Source of the DNA: Bacillus_I endophytica_A
Lineage (GTDB): Bacteria; Bacillota; Bacilli; Bacillales; Bacillaceae_H
NCBI RefSeq assembly: GCF_026790145.1
Contig: NZ_JALAMS010000014.1
Location: 62,001 to 126,000 of the forward strand
DNA: 64,000 bases
Reading direction: 5' to 3'
A model generated the notes under the pieces. The model had not been told where the DNA came from, ran no database searches, and saw nothing but the letters and a program-made list of their open reading frames with translations. This document shows, piece after piece, positions 44,517-53,041 of the stretch (position 1 is its first letter; each line of letters begins with the position of its first letter). Both the position numbers and the translations under genes were made by a program.

Positions 44517-44534
44517 TTGTGAAATGATTCACAA
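44517..44534. promoter_or_regulatory. Rex operator 2 overlapping the ldh transcript start
   Basis: TTGTGAAATGATTCACAA is a perfect Rex-type palindrome. With operator 1 it brackets the promoter, so NADH-sensing Rex should block ldh-lldP when NADH/NAD is low. Confidence 0.92.
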
Positions 44535-44578
44535 ACGAATTTATACATTTTCTTAACGTCAGAAAGGATGAGTTATTC

Positions 44579-45535
44579 ATGGAAAAAGTAAACCGCGTCG
44601 CATTAATTGGAACAGGATTTGTAGGATCAAGCTATGCTTTTGCTCTTGTAAACCAAGGTATTGCAGATGAACTAATTATGATTGACTTGAATGAAAAGAA
44701 AGCAATGGGAGATGTGATGGACCTTAATCACGGAAAAGCTTTCGCCCCTCATCCGACTCACGTTCGATTTGGTAATTATGAAGATTGTAAAAACGTAGAC
44801 CTTGTCGTGATTTGTGCAGGGGCTAACCAAAAACCTGGCGAAACTCGCCTTGATCTTGTTGAAAAAAACTTAAAAATTTTTAAAAACATTGTTGATAACG
44901 TAATGGCTAGCGGATTTGACGGCATCTTTCTTGTCGCAACAAACCCAGTAGATATTTTAAGCTATGCAACTTGGAAATTTAGTGGCTTGCCAAAGGAACG
45001 CGTAATCGGCTCTGGCACAATTTTAGATACGGCTCGCTTCCGCTTCCTTCTCGGTGAATATTTCAATGTTGCTCCTAAAAATGTACATGCTTATATTATT
45101 GGAGAACACGGTGATAGCGAGCTTCCTGTTTACAGCTCTGCTGATGTTGGTAGCATCCCTGTTCTTAAAATGATTGAACGCAATGAAAAATACAAACTAG
45201 AAGATTTAGATGACCTATTTATAAATGTACGTGATGCTGCTTATCAAATCATTGAAAGTAAAGGTGCTACCTTCTATGGCATTGCAATGGGACTTGTGCG
45301 TATTACAAAAGCGATTTTGCGCAATGAAAACAGCATATTAACCGTATCTGCCCTCTTAGAAGGTGAATATAACGAAGAAAACGTCTATATTGGGGTTCCA
45401 GCTGTTATTAATCGAGATGGAATTCGAGAAATTGTAGAACTTGATTTAAATAAGGAAGAAGAAGAAAAGTTTGCTCATAGTGCACATGTATTAAAAGAGA
45501 TTTTAGCTCCACACTTTGAAGAAGTAACAAAATAA
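44579..45535 (+). CDS. ldh: L-lactate dehydrogenase
   Basis: The 318-residue NAD-dependent LDH shows GTGFVGSSYAF, the active-loop arginine R90 (PGETR), substrate-binding R153 (DTARF) and catalytic H177 in IIGEHGDSELPV. It regenerates NAD+ by reducing pyruvate in fermentation. Two Rex boxes control it. It lies 23 bp upstream of lldP, so lactate production and transport are in one operon. Confidence 0.95.
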   Translation: MEKVNRVALIGTGFVGSSYAFALVNQGIADELIMIDLNEKKAMGDVMDLNHGKAFAPHPTHVRFGNYEDCKNVDLVVICAGANQKPGETRLDLVEKNLKIFKNIVDNVMASGFDGIFLVATNPVDILSYATWKFSGLPKERVIGSGTILDTARFRFLLGEYFNVAPKNVHAYIIGEHGDSELPVYSSADVGSIPVLKMIERNEKYKLEDLDDLFINVRDAAYQIIESKGATFYGIAMGLVRITKAILRNENSILTVSALLEGEYNEENVYIGVPAVINRDGIREIVELDLNKEEEEKFAHSAHVLKEILAPHFEEVTK

Positions 45536-45558
45536 CACAAAAGAAAGAGTGGGTCATC

Positions 45559-47184
45559 ATGTGGATTCAAAACTATAATCCTTTAGATAATGTTTATTTA
45601 TCAGCACTACTTGCAGCTCTACCTGTACTATTCTTTTTGCTCTCACTCACCTTATTTAAAATGAAGGGCGTCATAGCCGCCCTTCTTACCTTACTTATTA
45701 GTGCTTGTGTTTCTGTGATTGGCTTTCATATGCCAATCACAAAGGCATTAGCAGCAATTGTACAAGGCATCGCGAACGGACTTTGGCCAATTGGCTACAT
45801 CATTATTATGGCTGTTTGGTTATATAAAATTGCCGTGAAGTCTGGAAAGTTTGCGATTATACGAGGCAGTATCGCCAACATTTCCAGAGATCAACGCCTG
45901 CAAGTGCTATTAATCGGATTTAGCTTTAACGCCTTTTTAGAAGGAGCAGCAGGCTTTGGCGTTCCAATTGCTATTTGTGCAGCTCTGCTCACAGAACTTG
46001 GTTTTCGTCCACTAAAAGCTGCTATGCTTTGTTTAATTGCAAATGCTGCTTCTGGGGCGTTTGGAGCTATTGGCATTCCTGTTATTGTAGGAGCACAAAT
46101 GGGAAATTTAAAAACATTGGACTTATCACATACGCTTATATTCATTCTCCCTTTCATTTCTTTTATCATTCCCTTTTTACTTGTCTTCATCTTAGATAAG
46201 TGGAAAGGAATTAAAGAAACGCTTCCAGCACTTCTTGTTGTAAGTTTAGTTTTTGCAATTTCCCAAACATTAACAATGTTCATTTTAGGTCCAGAACTTG
46301 CCGACATCATTCCTGCTCTTCTCAGCATGGCAGCTCTAGCTATTTTCCTTCGAAAATGGCAGCCAAAGCATATTTATCGAGAGAACAAAGAAGAAAAAAT
46401 CAGCACACAGCCTCATTTTTCATTTAAAGATATTGTACTTGCATGGTCACCTTTTTATATTTTAACAATCATGATTATGCTATGGAGCTTACCTGTTTTT
46501 AAAGCTCTTTTTGCAGAAGGTGGTCCTCTAGCGAAAACAACGCTAATGATTCACATTCCTAGCCTAGATCAAGCGGTTATGAAAATACCGCCTATCTCAG
46601 CTGAAAAAATGCCGCTTGATGCTATATTCAAATTTGATATTTTAGCGGCAACAGGGACAGCTATCTTTATTGCCGTATTGTTAACAGCTCTTTTAAGTCC
46701 TAATATGAATGGGAAAAAAACGTGGGAAGGACTTGGTGAAACCGTAAAAGAGCTCTGGCTTCCGATTGTGACAATCTGCTTGATTATGGGCTTTGCAAAC
46801 CTTGCCAATTTTGCTGGTCTTTCTTCTTCTATTGGTCTTGCGCTAGCTAAAACAGGTGACATCTTTCCCCTTCTTTCTCCTGTGCTAGGCTGGATTGGCG
46901 TTTTTATTACAGGCTCTGTTGTTAGCAATAATGCGCTATTTGGTAACTTACAAGTTGTAACAGGCGCTCAAATTGGCACAAGCTCATCGCTTCTTCTCGC
47001 AGCTAATACGAGCGGAGGCGTTATGGCTAAGCTTATTTCACCACAGTCTATTGCGATTGCAACAGCTGCTGTTAAAGAAACAGGTCAAGAATCTAAACTG
47101 CTTACAATGACGCTTAAATATAGTTTATTTTTACTTGTACTTATTAGCTTATGGACATATGTTCTTTCATTGCTTGGTATATAA
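45559..47184 (+). CDS. lldP: L-lactate permease
   Basis: The 541-residue membrane protein of the LctP family has about twelve helices, the motif AFLEGAAGFGVPIAICAALL, and GSVVSNNALFGNLQVVTGAQ with LAANTSGGVMAKLISPQSIA near the end. It moves lactate with protons. Export during fermentation is likely here, because it shares the Rex-controlled operon with ldh. A strong terminator follows. Confidence 0.92.
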   Translation: MWIQNYNPLDNVYLSALLAALPVLFFLLSLTLFKMKGVIAALLTLLISACVSVIGFHMPITKALAAIVQGIANGLWPIGYIIIMAVWLYKIAVKSGKFAIIRGSIANISRDQRLQVLLIGFSFNAFLEGAAGFGVPIAICAALLTELGFRPLKAAMLCLIANAASGAFGAIGIPVIVGAQMGNLKTLDLSHTLIFILPFISFIIPFLLVFILDKWKGIKETLPALLVVSLVFAISQTLTMFILGPELADIIPALLSMAALAIFLRKWQPKHIYRENKEEKISTQPHFSFKDIVLAWSPFYILTIMIMLWSLPVFKALFAEGGPLAKTTLMIHIPSLDQAVMKIPPISAEKMPLDAIFKFDILAATGTAIFIAVLLTALLSPNMNGKKTWEGLGETVKELWLPIVTICLIMGFANLANFAGLSSSIGLALAKTGDIFPLLSPVLGWIGVFITGSVVSNNALFGNLQVVTGAQIGTSSSLLLAANTSGGVMAKLISPQSIAIATAAVKETGQESKLLTMTLKYSLFLLVLISLWTYVLSLLGI

Positions 47185-47187
47185 TAC

Positions 47188-47221
47188 AAAAAAGCCCTGA
47201 TTTTTAGTCAGGGCTTTTTTG
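47188..47221 (+). terminator. Terminator of ldh-lldP
   Basis: AAAAAAGCCCTGA pairs with TCAGGGCTTTTTT 4 bp after the lldP stop. Confidence 0.9.
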
Positions 47222-47244
47222 TTCTTGGATAACATGGATCATTT

Positions 47245-47505
47245 TTACGATAAACGTCTCTCTTTTTGCTTAAAAACTCTTAAAAATAGAAAAAGCAGCA
47301 AAATGGGACAAAAAGGCGAAAGAAGAATAAGGGTATAATAAAGTGCATTTCCTCTTTCAAATGCCTCATGCATCATAAAATCTCCGTTCCATACAAGCAA
47401 GAGCTCGGCCAATAAAAGAAGAAAAATAACTCCGATTTCAGCAGCCTTTATCCGTCGGCGCCTCTTTCTTCGTTCTCTCCAAACTTCAAACTGAACAATT
47501 TTCAT
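47245..47505 (-). CDS. Small membrane protein, two helices
   Basis: The 86-residue product begins MKIVQFEVWRERRKRRRRI, a very basic cytosolic start, followed by two transmembrane helices (about residues 21-39 and 55-76) and a basic end. AAGAGGG lies six bases before the chosen ATG. Function unknown. Confidence 0.6.
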   Translation of the reverse strand: MKIVQFEVWRERRKRRRRIKAAEIGVIFLLLLAELLLVWNGDFMMHEAFERGNALYYTLILLSPFCPILLLFLFLRVFKQKERRLS

Positions 47506-47609
47506 GAACATCCCTCTTTTCTCTTTTAGAGTTTGCACAAAAAAGATGACAAATTCTGCAGTTTTTCTCCTCTCATTATAATAAAACTATTCTGAAAATA
47601 AAATACACG

Positions 47610-47641
47610 AAAAAAGCTAAGTAGATCTACTTGGCTTTTTT
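47610..47641 (-). terminator. Terminator of the padC operon
   Basis: AAAAAAGC with AAGTAGA pairs with TCTACTT and GCTTTTTT just beyond the padC stop on the minus strand. Confidence 0.8.
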
Positions 47642-47646
47642 CATGC

Positions 47647-48135
47647 TTATTGAAGTTTTCCAGCACGAATATCGTCTGTCATTCCTTCATATGGAGCTTT
47701 TGAAATGATGTTTTCGTTGTCTGTTCCAACGTTTTTAAGATACGTAATGTCTGCAAATTCAGGTACAACATATTTTGGATATGTTTCGTATTTTTCTCTT
47801 GACTCTTTCATTAAATCAAGATGATCGTTTTGGTAACAAACCGTAATCTCTGGATGTTCATGTACCCATTTTGGGAAGAAAATAATGCCGTGCATGCGTT
47901 TTTCTTCAGGCATAAAGTTAAGAGATACATCTGTTCCTGTTGGCTCTGTCCATGATACTTTATAAACGCCTTTTGTCAATTTTACAATATCAACTTCTTG
48001 ATCACGTACCCAGCGTCCGCCAACCATTCCGCTATGAATACGATAATCGATTGTATGGTCATTCTTAATATACATTTCATATTCCCAACCGTTTTCATAC
48101 GTATAAATCATGTGATTTCCAATAAAGTTTTCCAT
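47647..48135 (-). CDS. padC: Phenolic acid decarboxylase
   Basis: The 162-residue lipocalin-like enzyme shows FIGNHMIYTYENGWEYEMYI, RIHSGMVGGRWVRDQ with the conserved Tyr/Glu environment, and KWVHEHPEITVCYQNDHL. It converts p-coumaric, ferulic and caffeic acids to vinyl phenols, a detoxification of plant phenolics in the cytosol. It lies 19 bp downstream of a DUF3237 gene, divergent from padR across a PadR-type palindrome. Confidence 0.95.
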   Translation of the reverse strand: MENFIGNHMIYTYENGWEYEMYIKNDHTIDYRIHSGMVGGRWVRDQEVDIVKLTKGVYKVSWTEPTGTDVSLNFMPEEKRMHGIIFFPKWVHEHPEITVCYQNDHLDLMKESREKYETYPKYVVPEFADITYLKNVGTDNENIISKAPYEGMTDDIRAGKLQ

Positions 48136-48154
48136 GTTTCTCTCTCCTTCTTGA

Positions 48155-48610
48155 TTAAAGTATCTTGTAAATATCTAATATTACCTTTGTCTCTGTACGA
48201 AGAGCCGCTCCAACAAACAGGGAATTTTCAAGCCATTCGTATTTCTCACTGCTTGTTTCAAACGTCGGAACAGTGCGGAAATAAACGTGCTCAGGATCAA
48301 TAATTTCCCCTTTTGAAGCGCGATCTCTAAACCGCTCGCTCACTTGGCGTATACCGTTGTTTTCGATATAAATAAGTTCACCATCGTTCGTTTCGATAAC
48401 GTAACGAGCAGATAAATCTGTTCGTCCGTTAGCACGAATGATTTGCGAGTCGGCTCCACCGTCTATAATATTGCCATTTATCTCTCCGGTTATTTTCCCA
48501 CCTTTGATTGGAATAAACTGTCGTCTTCCAAGCCTTGTGTGGCCAACAACCATTGGTGCGGCAACTTCAATTTCTGCAGAAGCCACTTTTTTCAATGACG
48601 GCTTATTCAT
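48155..48610 (-). CDS. DUF3237 domain-containing protein
   Basis: The 151-residue beta-rich protein begins MNKPSLKKVASAEIEVAAPM and shows GHTRLGRRQFIPIKGGKITGE, GGADSQIIRANGRTDLSARY and YFRTVPTFETSSEKYEWL, typical of DUF3237. The family lies near aromatic-degradation genes in many bacteria, and its reaction is not known. It is first in the padC operon under PadR. SD AGGGGGAAAAACTATT precedes the chosen ATG. Confidence 0.8.
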   Translation of the reverse strand: MNKPSLKKVASAEIEVAAPMVVGHTRLGRRQFIPIKGGKITGEINGNIIDGGADSQIIRANGRTDLSARYVIETNDGELIYIENNGIRQVSERFRDRASKGEIIDPEHVYFRTVPTFETSSEKYEWLENSLFVGAALRTETKVILDIYKIL

Positions 48611-48649
48611 AATAGTTTTTCCCCCTTCTTCTTCTAAGTAAGAAGAAAT

Positions 48650-48667
48650 CATGTAACTATTTACATG
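48650..48667. promoter_or_regulatory. PadR operator
   Basis: CATGTAACTATTTACATG (CATGTAA, four bases, TTACATG) fits the ATGTAA/TTACAT PadR box known from B. subtilis and lactic acid bacteria. It lies between the divergent DUF3237-padC and padR genes. Confidence 0.85.
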
Positions 48668-48721
48668 TTTATATTAACGCTATGATATAATAGTGTCAAA
48701 TAATAGAGCTGGAGGCAAAGC

Positions 48722-49264
48722 ATGCGGATTTTAAAATATGCGATACTAGGACTTCTCTACAACGAGAAATTAACAGGGTACGATATTACAAGTAAATTTA
48801 AAGGACCACTTGGACAGTTTTGGACAGCAAAACACAGTCAAATTTATCCTGAATTACGAAAGCTGACAGATGAAGGATTTATTCAATATGAAGTCGTTGT
48901 TCAAGGAACAAAACTTGAAAAAAAAGTATATGAAATTACTTCGCTTGGAGAAAAAGAGCTTTCAGAGTGGCTTGAAAAAGTGGAGCGAGATTCAAGTGTA
49001 AACAAAGATGAATTTATGCTAAAAACATACTTTATTTCAGCTATGGAGAAAGAAGAAGCATATGACCTTTTTAACGATCAGCTTGTTAAGAGGAAAGAAA
49101 ATCTTTCAAAGCTTCAAAAGACGCTATCTTTACTAGAAGAAGATGAAATATCGATTACGTTCTCTTCTCCTCAATTTGGTCACTACCTCGTCTTAACGAG
49201 AGCCATTGAAAGAGAAAAAGGATATATTGTCTGGCTTGAAAAGACAATTGACCTATTGAAATAA
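48722..49264 (+). CDS. padR: PadR-family phenolic acid-responsive repressor
   Basis: The 180-residue protein has an N-terminal winged helix (MRILKYAILGLLYNEKLTGY, KHSQIYPELRKLTDEGFIQY) and a C-terminal helical dimerisation domain of the long PadR type. Its divergent position and the operator point to phenolic-acid relief of padC repression. SD GGAGGCAAAG precedes the ATG. Confidence 0.92.
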   Translation: MRILKYAILGLLYNEKLTGYDITSKFKGPLGQFWTAKHSQIYPELRKLTDEGFIQYEVVVQGTKLEKKVYEITSLGEKELSEWLEKVERDSSVNKDEFMLKTYFISAMEKEEAYDLFNDQLVKRKENLSKLQKTLSLLEEDEISITFSSPQFGHYLVLTRAIEREKGYIVWLEKTIDLLK

Positions 49265-49299
49265 AAAAAGCCTCCGTCGTTGCGGAGGCTTTTTTTTAT
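49264..49299. terminator. Bidirectional terminator
   Basis: AAAAAAAGCCTCCG pairs with CGGAGGCTTTTTTT between the convergent padR and HAD genes. Confidence 0.95.
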
Positions 49300-50084
49300 C
49301 TATTTAACTCTTCTAACAGTGGATATAGTTCTTCTAAATGAGTAATTTCGTACGTTGGAGTAACTTCATTACGTTCTTTATTTTCACGGTTAATCCACAC
49401 TGATTTCATTCCAATGCGTGAGGCGCCCAAAATATCTGTCATTAAGTTATCTCCTACCATAATCGCATCGTCTTTTTCTAATCCCATTTTTTCAAGAGCG
49501 TGTTCGAAAATGGTTGGATCAGGCTTACCACGACCAAATGCTCCTGAAATAATAATCTCGTCAAAATAAGGAGCAATCTCAGGTGTGATCTCAAGCTTTG
49601 TATTTTGAAGATCTGGAGAACCGTTTGTTAATAAAAGAAGACGGTAATTCTCTTTTAGCTTATCTAACGTACGAAAGCTTTCTTCATATACAAACGGATG
49701 CTTACGACGTTCAAGTGGAAAGCGTTCTGCAAGCTCTGCTCCAAATGCTTCATCATCGATGCCAAGCTCCTTTAATCCTTGTGTCCACGCTTCTTTTCGA
49801 TAAGCTGGTACAATATCTTTCATTTTGCGAAAGTTATCATCATCATCTAAAAAGTTTCCCCATAGTCCTTCAAAAGGATTGATTCCAATCATTTGAGTAA
49901 ACTCATACGTTTCATAAGAAGAGTAAAGTTCACGGGCTTTTTCTCTTACCGCTTCTTCTAATTTTTCTACATCTACATTACGTTTCTGACTTGCATATGT
50001 ACACGTTGCCACAAAGGCTTCCTTTACGCTTTTTTTGTCCCAAAGCAGCGTATCATCAAGATCGAAAAAAACAGCTTTAATCAT
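49296..50084 (-). CDS. HAD-family hydrolase (YjjG/YfnB-like)
   Basis: The 262-residue phosphatase has motif I FFDLDDTLLW with nucleophile D8, motif II LLLLTNGS, the motif III lysine in GRGKPDPTIF, and motif IV VGDNLMTDILGA. A C1 cap domain lies between motifs I and II. The YjjG type acts on noncanonical nucleoside monophosphates. It is monocistronic. Confidence 0.85.
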   Translation of the reverse strand: MIKAVFFDLDDTLLWDKKSVKEAFVATCTYASQKRNVDVEKLEEAVREKARELYSSYETYEFTQMIGINPFEGLWGNFLDDDDNFRKMKDIVPAYRKEAWTQGLKELGIDDEAFGAELAERFPLERRKHPFVYEESFRTLDKLKENYRLLLLTNGSPDLQNTKLEITPEIAPYFDEIIISGAFGRGKPDPTIFEHALEKMGLEKDDAIMVGDNLMTDILGASRIGMKSVWINRENKERNEVTPTYEITHLEELYPLLEELNR

Positions 50085-50174
50085 TCTGCGTTCCCCACTT
50101 TTTCATTATGTTTTAAAAATTGCTTTATTTCTATAAGACTACATCGAAAAAATGAATAAGTAAATGAAAATTCT

Positions 50175-50564
50175 CTATTTTTTATTATTATTTACTCTTT
50201 TTCCGAACATTTTTTTGAATAGACGTTTAAATAAGTACCCTAGACCGAACAACACCATTAAAATCAACAAGAACTGAACGCCAATTTTCCCATTATCTCC
50301 AATCGTAATTTCTCGTGAAATGAGCGCATCACTTCCCCATACAAGCACTGAACCAATGGTAACAAGCACAACAAAACCAACTAATAAAAGAGCTAGTTCG
50401 TAAAAACGGAGCTTTTTTAACATATGTCGGTGTGGCCAACTAAAGCTAATAACCGCAAGTAAAAGCAGCAACAAAAGCCATTCGGACTGGATAAACCAAA
50501 CGGTAATGCTGTATGTAATAATAGATGTATAGGCAATATTTGTTGCATCAAATCTTTGTTTCAC
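50175..50564 (-). CDS. Membrane protein, four helices, unknown
   Basis: The 129-residue product starts at a GTG five bases after GGAGGGG, reading VKQRFDATNIAYTSIITYSI (the first residue is Met in the protein). It has four predicted transmembrane helices and a basic, Asn/Lys-rich end. The upstream extension of the frame is not supported by any RBS. Confidence 0.6.
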   Translation of the reverse strand: MKQRFDATNIAYTSIITYSITVWFIQSEWLLLLLLLAVISFSWPHRHMLKKLRFYELALLLVGFVVLVTIGSVLVWGSDALISREITIGDNGKIGVQFLLILMVLFGLGYLFKRLFKKMFGKRVNNNKK

Positions 50565-50936
50565 AACTTCCCCTCCACTTGTCTTACACAAGATGTTAAA
50601 GATATTCGTATTAAACATTATAGAGCATATATGACGCATTTATCTTTATATGACTCCTTCTCTGTAATAAATATACATTGAAAAGGATGAATAATAAGCG
50701 TATAATTAAGATTAGTTAGAAAAATTATAACAGATTTCCTTCACATGTTAACAGTATTCATAAATGTACCATCTTAGCGAATACAAGGAGATATGTGAAT
50801 TTTTTATTTGTAATGCTTAGACAGGCTGAATCGCTTTCATCTAATGGCAATATAAATTAAGCAAACAAACAGATTCGTTCTCCTTACAAAGCGTGACAAA
50901 CGTGAACGTACTCTGTCAAAAAAGAGGAGTGGTGTT
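50565..50936. other. Intergenic region with the ydjO leader
   Basis: These 372 bp contain no confident gene. A 21-codon frame at 50795-50860 follows AAGGAGATAT but is too short to call. A long 5' leader for the cold-inducible ydjO-like gene is possible. Confidence 0.5.
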
Positions 50937-51134
50937 ATGCATTGGAGTAAACGAAATACCGAAGAAGAAGTACAAGAAGAAGTTGCTGTATGGGAATGTG
51001 AATCAACGGAATGCGTAGGATGGATGCGAAAAAACTTCTCGTTCGATGAAAAGCCAAGCTGCCCTTTATGTGGTTCCTCAATGAAAAGCGGCGAGCGCAT
51101 GCTGTCTAAATTGACAAACTTGCAAGGTCGATAG
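50937..51134 (+). CDS. ydjO: Cold-inducible YdjO-like zinc-ribbon protein
   Basis: The 65-residue protein has VAVWECESTECVGWMRKNFS and CPLCGSSMKSGERML, so four cysteines form a zinc ribbon of the C-x4-C and C-x2-C type. It matches the cold-shock-induced YdjO of bacilli. The molecular role is not known. GAGGAGTGGTGTT precedes the ATG. Confidence 0.85.
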   Translation: MHWSKRNTEEEVQEEVAVWECESTECVGWMRKNFSFDEKPSCPLCGSSMKSGERMLSKLTNLQGR

Positions 51135-51201
51135 TATCTTTGTGTCTTTTATCTAGCACGAAATGCCTCCCTTTTGAGTACAATAGAGGTGGTGATGTGA
51201 A

Positions 51202-51327
51202 ATGAAAAATCGTGATAAAAGTATCCGAAAGAAGCGACTTTTAAAAGAATACTTGAAAAAACAGCTTAAAAATTTAAGACCAAAACCCGCAAAAAAACCC
51301 GCATCAAATTATAAACCTTCGGCATAA
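51202..51327 (+). CDS. 41-residue highly basic protein
   Basis: ATG 51202 opens a short frame starting MKNRDKSIRKKRLLKEYLKK and ending TAA at 51325-51327. About 40% of residues are Lys or Arg, and the tail is Pro/Lys-rich. AGGTGGTGATG lies before it, and a terminator follows 4 bp after the stop, so it reads as a real gene. It may bind nucleic acid or ribosomes. No family was recognised. Confidence 0.6.
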   Translation: MKNRDKSIRKKRLLKEYLKKQLKNLRPKPAKKPASNYKPSA

Positions 51328-51331
51328 AAGG

Positions 51332-51363
51332 AAAAAGGCTTCTCCATCTAGGAGCCTTTTTTT
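51332..51363 (+). terminator. Terminator of the 41-residue protein gene
   Basis: AAAAAGGCT and CTCC pair with GGAG and CCTTTTTTT. Confidence 0.85.
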
Positions 51364-51430
51364 GTTGTAGTATGCGTGAATTCTTTTTTATTACACATAC
51401 TAGCGTTAACTTATAAAAAGGAGACGCACA

Positions 51431-51787
51431 ATGACTATTTTACTTATCAAACTGATCTTAACCCCTGTTTTAGCAACATTTGCGGCCTTTATTTTCCCCG
51501 GTATCTTTTATTCTTCCTACTGGCAACCAATTGTCATTGGTGTGGCGATTGCTCTTGTCACAAGGTATGTGGAACGCATTTTGCTTCGTTCTCATACTAA
51601 AATTATTACGCTCATTATCGACTTCTTCACGGCGTTCTTTATTACCTATATTTTGCCGTACGGATTTGAAAATGCATACGTTCTTTTTCCTGGCGCAGTC
51701 TTTACAGCTATTTTATTTACAGTTGCAGAGCTTCCGCAACATTATTTTCTTCTTAAAGAAGATGTTGAACAAAATTCAATCGTATAA
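51431..51787 (+). CDS. DUF2512 family membrane protein (YndM-like)
   Basis: The 118-residue protein has four transmembrane helices. Helix 1 lies in MTILLIKLILTPVLATFAAF, helices 2 and 3 follow TRYVERILLRSH, and the product ends with an acidic tail. The pattern fits DUF2512, whose function is unknown. AAAAGGAGACGC precedes the ATG. Confidence 0.75.
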   Translation: MTILLIKLILTPVLATFAAFIFPGIFYSSYWQPIVIGVAIALVTRYVERILLRSHTKIITLIIDFFTAFFITYILPYGFENAYVLFPGAVFTAILFTVAELPQHYFLLKEDVEQNSIV

Positions 51788-52131
51788 TGTTCTAATAGGT
51801 GCATTATAGCAAAAAAAACATAGGAGGTTAACCCCCTATGTTTTTTTGTTGCATCTCTAATCTTTCTTCCTCTCCTTCCACTGATACTATACCCTTCTTC
51901 ATTTCACCATTTACTTCAACAATCAAAATAAAAAACGAATATCTTGTCCTTCCCAAAACACGGAACCAATCTCCTCCATTCTTATCTTTTTCGTTACTTT
52001 TTCTTCTTTCACGGTTGACTTAGCTGACTTGCTTGTTATTATTTTGTCACTGCAAGTAATAAAGAAATAACAAACAATGATAGGACAAGAAATCCTATTT
52101 TCTTTATTTTGCTTTCTCCTATCCCGTGGAT
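51788..52131. other. Intergenic stretch
   Basis: It holds the terminator at 51810-51848 and nothing else that could be supported. Confidence 0.5.
51810..51848 (+). terminator. Terminator of the DUF2512 gene
   Basis: AAAAAAACATAGG pairs with CCTATGTTTTTTT around a GGTTAACC core. Confidence 0.9.
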
Positions 52132-52592
52132 CTATCCATTATTTTTTCTATACGATGATTTAAGAGAAATGAAGTTAATTAAAAACATTAAAAAACCGCT
52201 AAGAATTGGCAAGCCAATCATGTCTCTCCACTCGGGCTGTTTTTGTGGAAGACCGCTAACCAATACATAGAGCGTAAAAAATACAAACATAAATGTAAGA
52301 GATTGAAAAAAGATTTTTTCATTTCTCTTTTATAATCGTTGCTGCTAAACGTATCCGTATATTCCATTCCAGAGAAAATATATCTTAAAAAGATGTAGAT
52401 AACCTGTCCAACTACGACAAAACTAAAAAACATGTTCGTTTCTATTATATGAAGTGGATACGTATAGCTTGCAATTAGAAATAAAAGACTAACACATATC
52501 CCTAAAATAGCGGCTTCTCCTAAAAAGTATAAAATCCTTTTTTCTATGTATTCATCTTCTGGTAAAAAGATCGATAGCCACGATTTCTTCAT
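52132..52592 (-). pseudogene. Frameshifted membrane protein paired with an XRE regulator (DUF2178-like)
   Basis: The frame from ATG 52590-52592 encodes two helices and then ends at 52218 in an unlikely tail. Restoring one base in the six-A run (plus-strand T run at 52314-52319) gives MKKIFFQSLTFMFVFFTLYV and continues through two more helices (LVSGLPQKQPEW, GLPILSGFLMFLINF) to the TAG at 52132-52134. The restored product is about 153 residues with four helices, like its partner at 16447-16752. Either a 1-bp deletion in a homopolymer broke the gene or the sequence is wrong there. Confidence 0.75.
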
Positions 52593-52594
52593 CT

Positions 52595-52789
52595 TCATTC
52601 CCCTTTCCAAAATAGGTCATCTAACGTTTTTCCTAAAGCATGGGCAATATTAAGACAGAGCTTTAGCGACGGATTATATTCTCCTTTTTCAATTAATCCA
52701 ATCGTTTGTCTTGTCACATTAACTTTCTTAGCTAAGTCTTGCTGAGTCATCGACTTTTCAACGCGCGCTAATTTCACTTTGTTTTCCAG
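52595..52789 (-). CDS. XRE-family HTH regulator, possibly with a CTG start
   Basis: The protein carries TQQDLAKKVNVTRQTIGLIE and GEYNPSLKLCLNIAHALGKT, a Cro/C1-type helix-turn-helix. GTG at 52775-52777 gives 60 residues but has no RBS. Four codons upstream CTG (52787-52789) begins LENKVKLARVEK and lies five bases after AAGGTG, matching the MENKVK-type N-terminus usual in this family. That points to a CUG start or to a mutated ATG. The gene ends two bases before the membrane partner starts. Confidence 0.75.
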   Translation of the reverse strand: MENKVKLARVEKSMTQQDLAKKVNVTRQTIGLIEKGEYNPSLKLCLNIAHALGKTLDDLFWKGE

Positions 52790-52948
52790 ACTAACACCTT
52801 CTTAATATAATGCAATATATATATTACTTATTGTTATATATAGATTACATCAAACAAAAGGTTAATTCAATAAATTTCCATAAAAATAAACTTCTCTTAT
52901 ATAATAGGAAGAGAATTAATCAGTTTTTAAGGATGGGAAAAGAGAAAT

Positions 52949-53041
52949 ATGATCATTGTTGAAACGCTTTTTGCCCTAATTATTTTCTTTATGCTTAATC
53001 TTTTATGTGACAGAAAAAAGAAAGCTCATAAAAAAGGTTAG
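52949..53041 (+). CDS. 30-residue membrane peptide
   Basis: ATG 52949 opens MIIVETLFALIIFFMLNLLC, one helix, then a basic DRKKKAHKKG tail and TAG. A GGATGGGAAAAGAG stretch precedes it, but spacing is not ideal. A terminator-like hairpin lies 190 bp downstream. It is plausible as a small membrane regulator, but evidence is thin. Confidence 0.4.
   Translation: MIIVETLFALIIFFMLNLLCDRKKKAHKKG

Noticed and set aside
45891..46328. 145-residue minus-strand frame inside lldP
   Set aside because: It is antisense to conserved permease sequence.
50795..50860. 21-codon frame with a good AAGGAGATAT site
   Set aside because: It is too short and starts at GTG. It could be a leader peptide but is not supported further.
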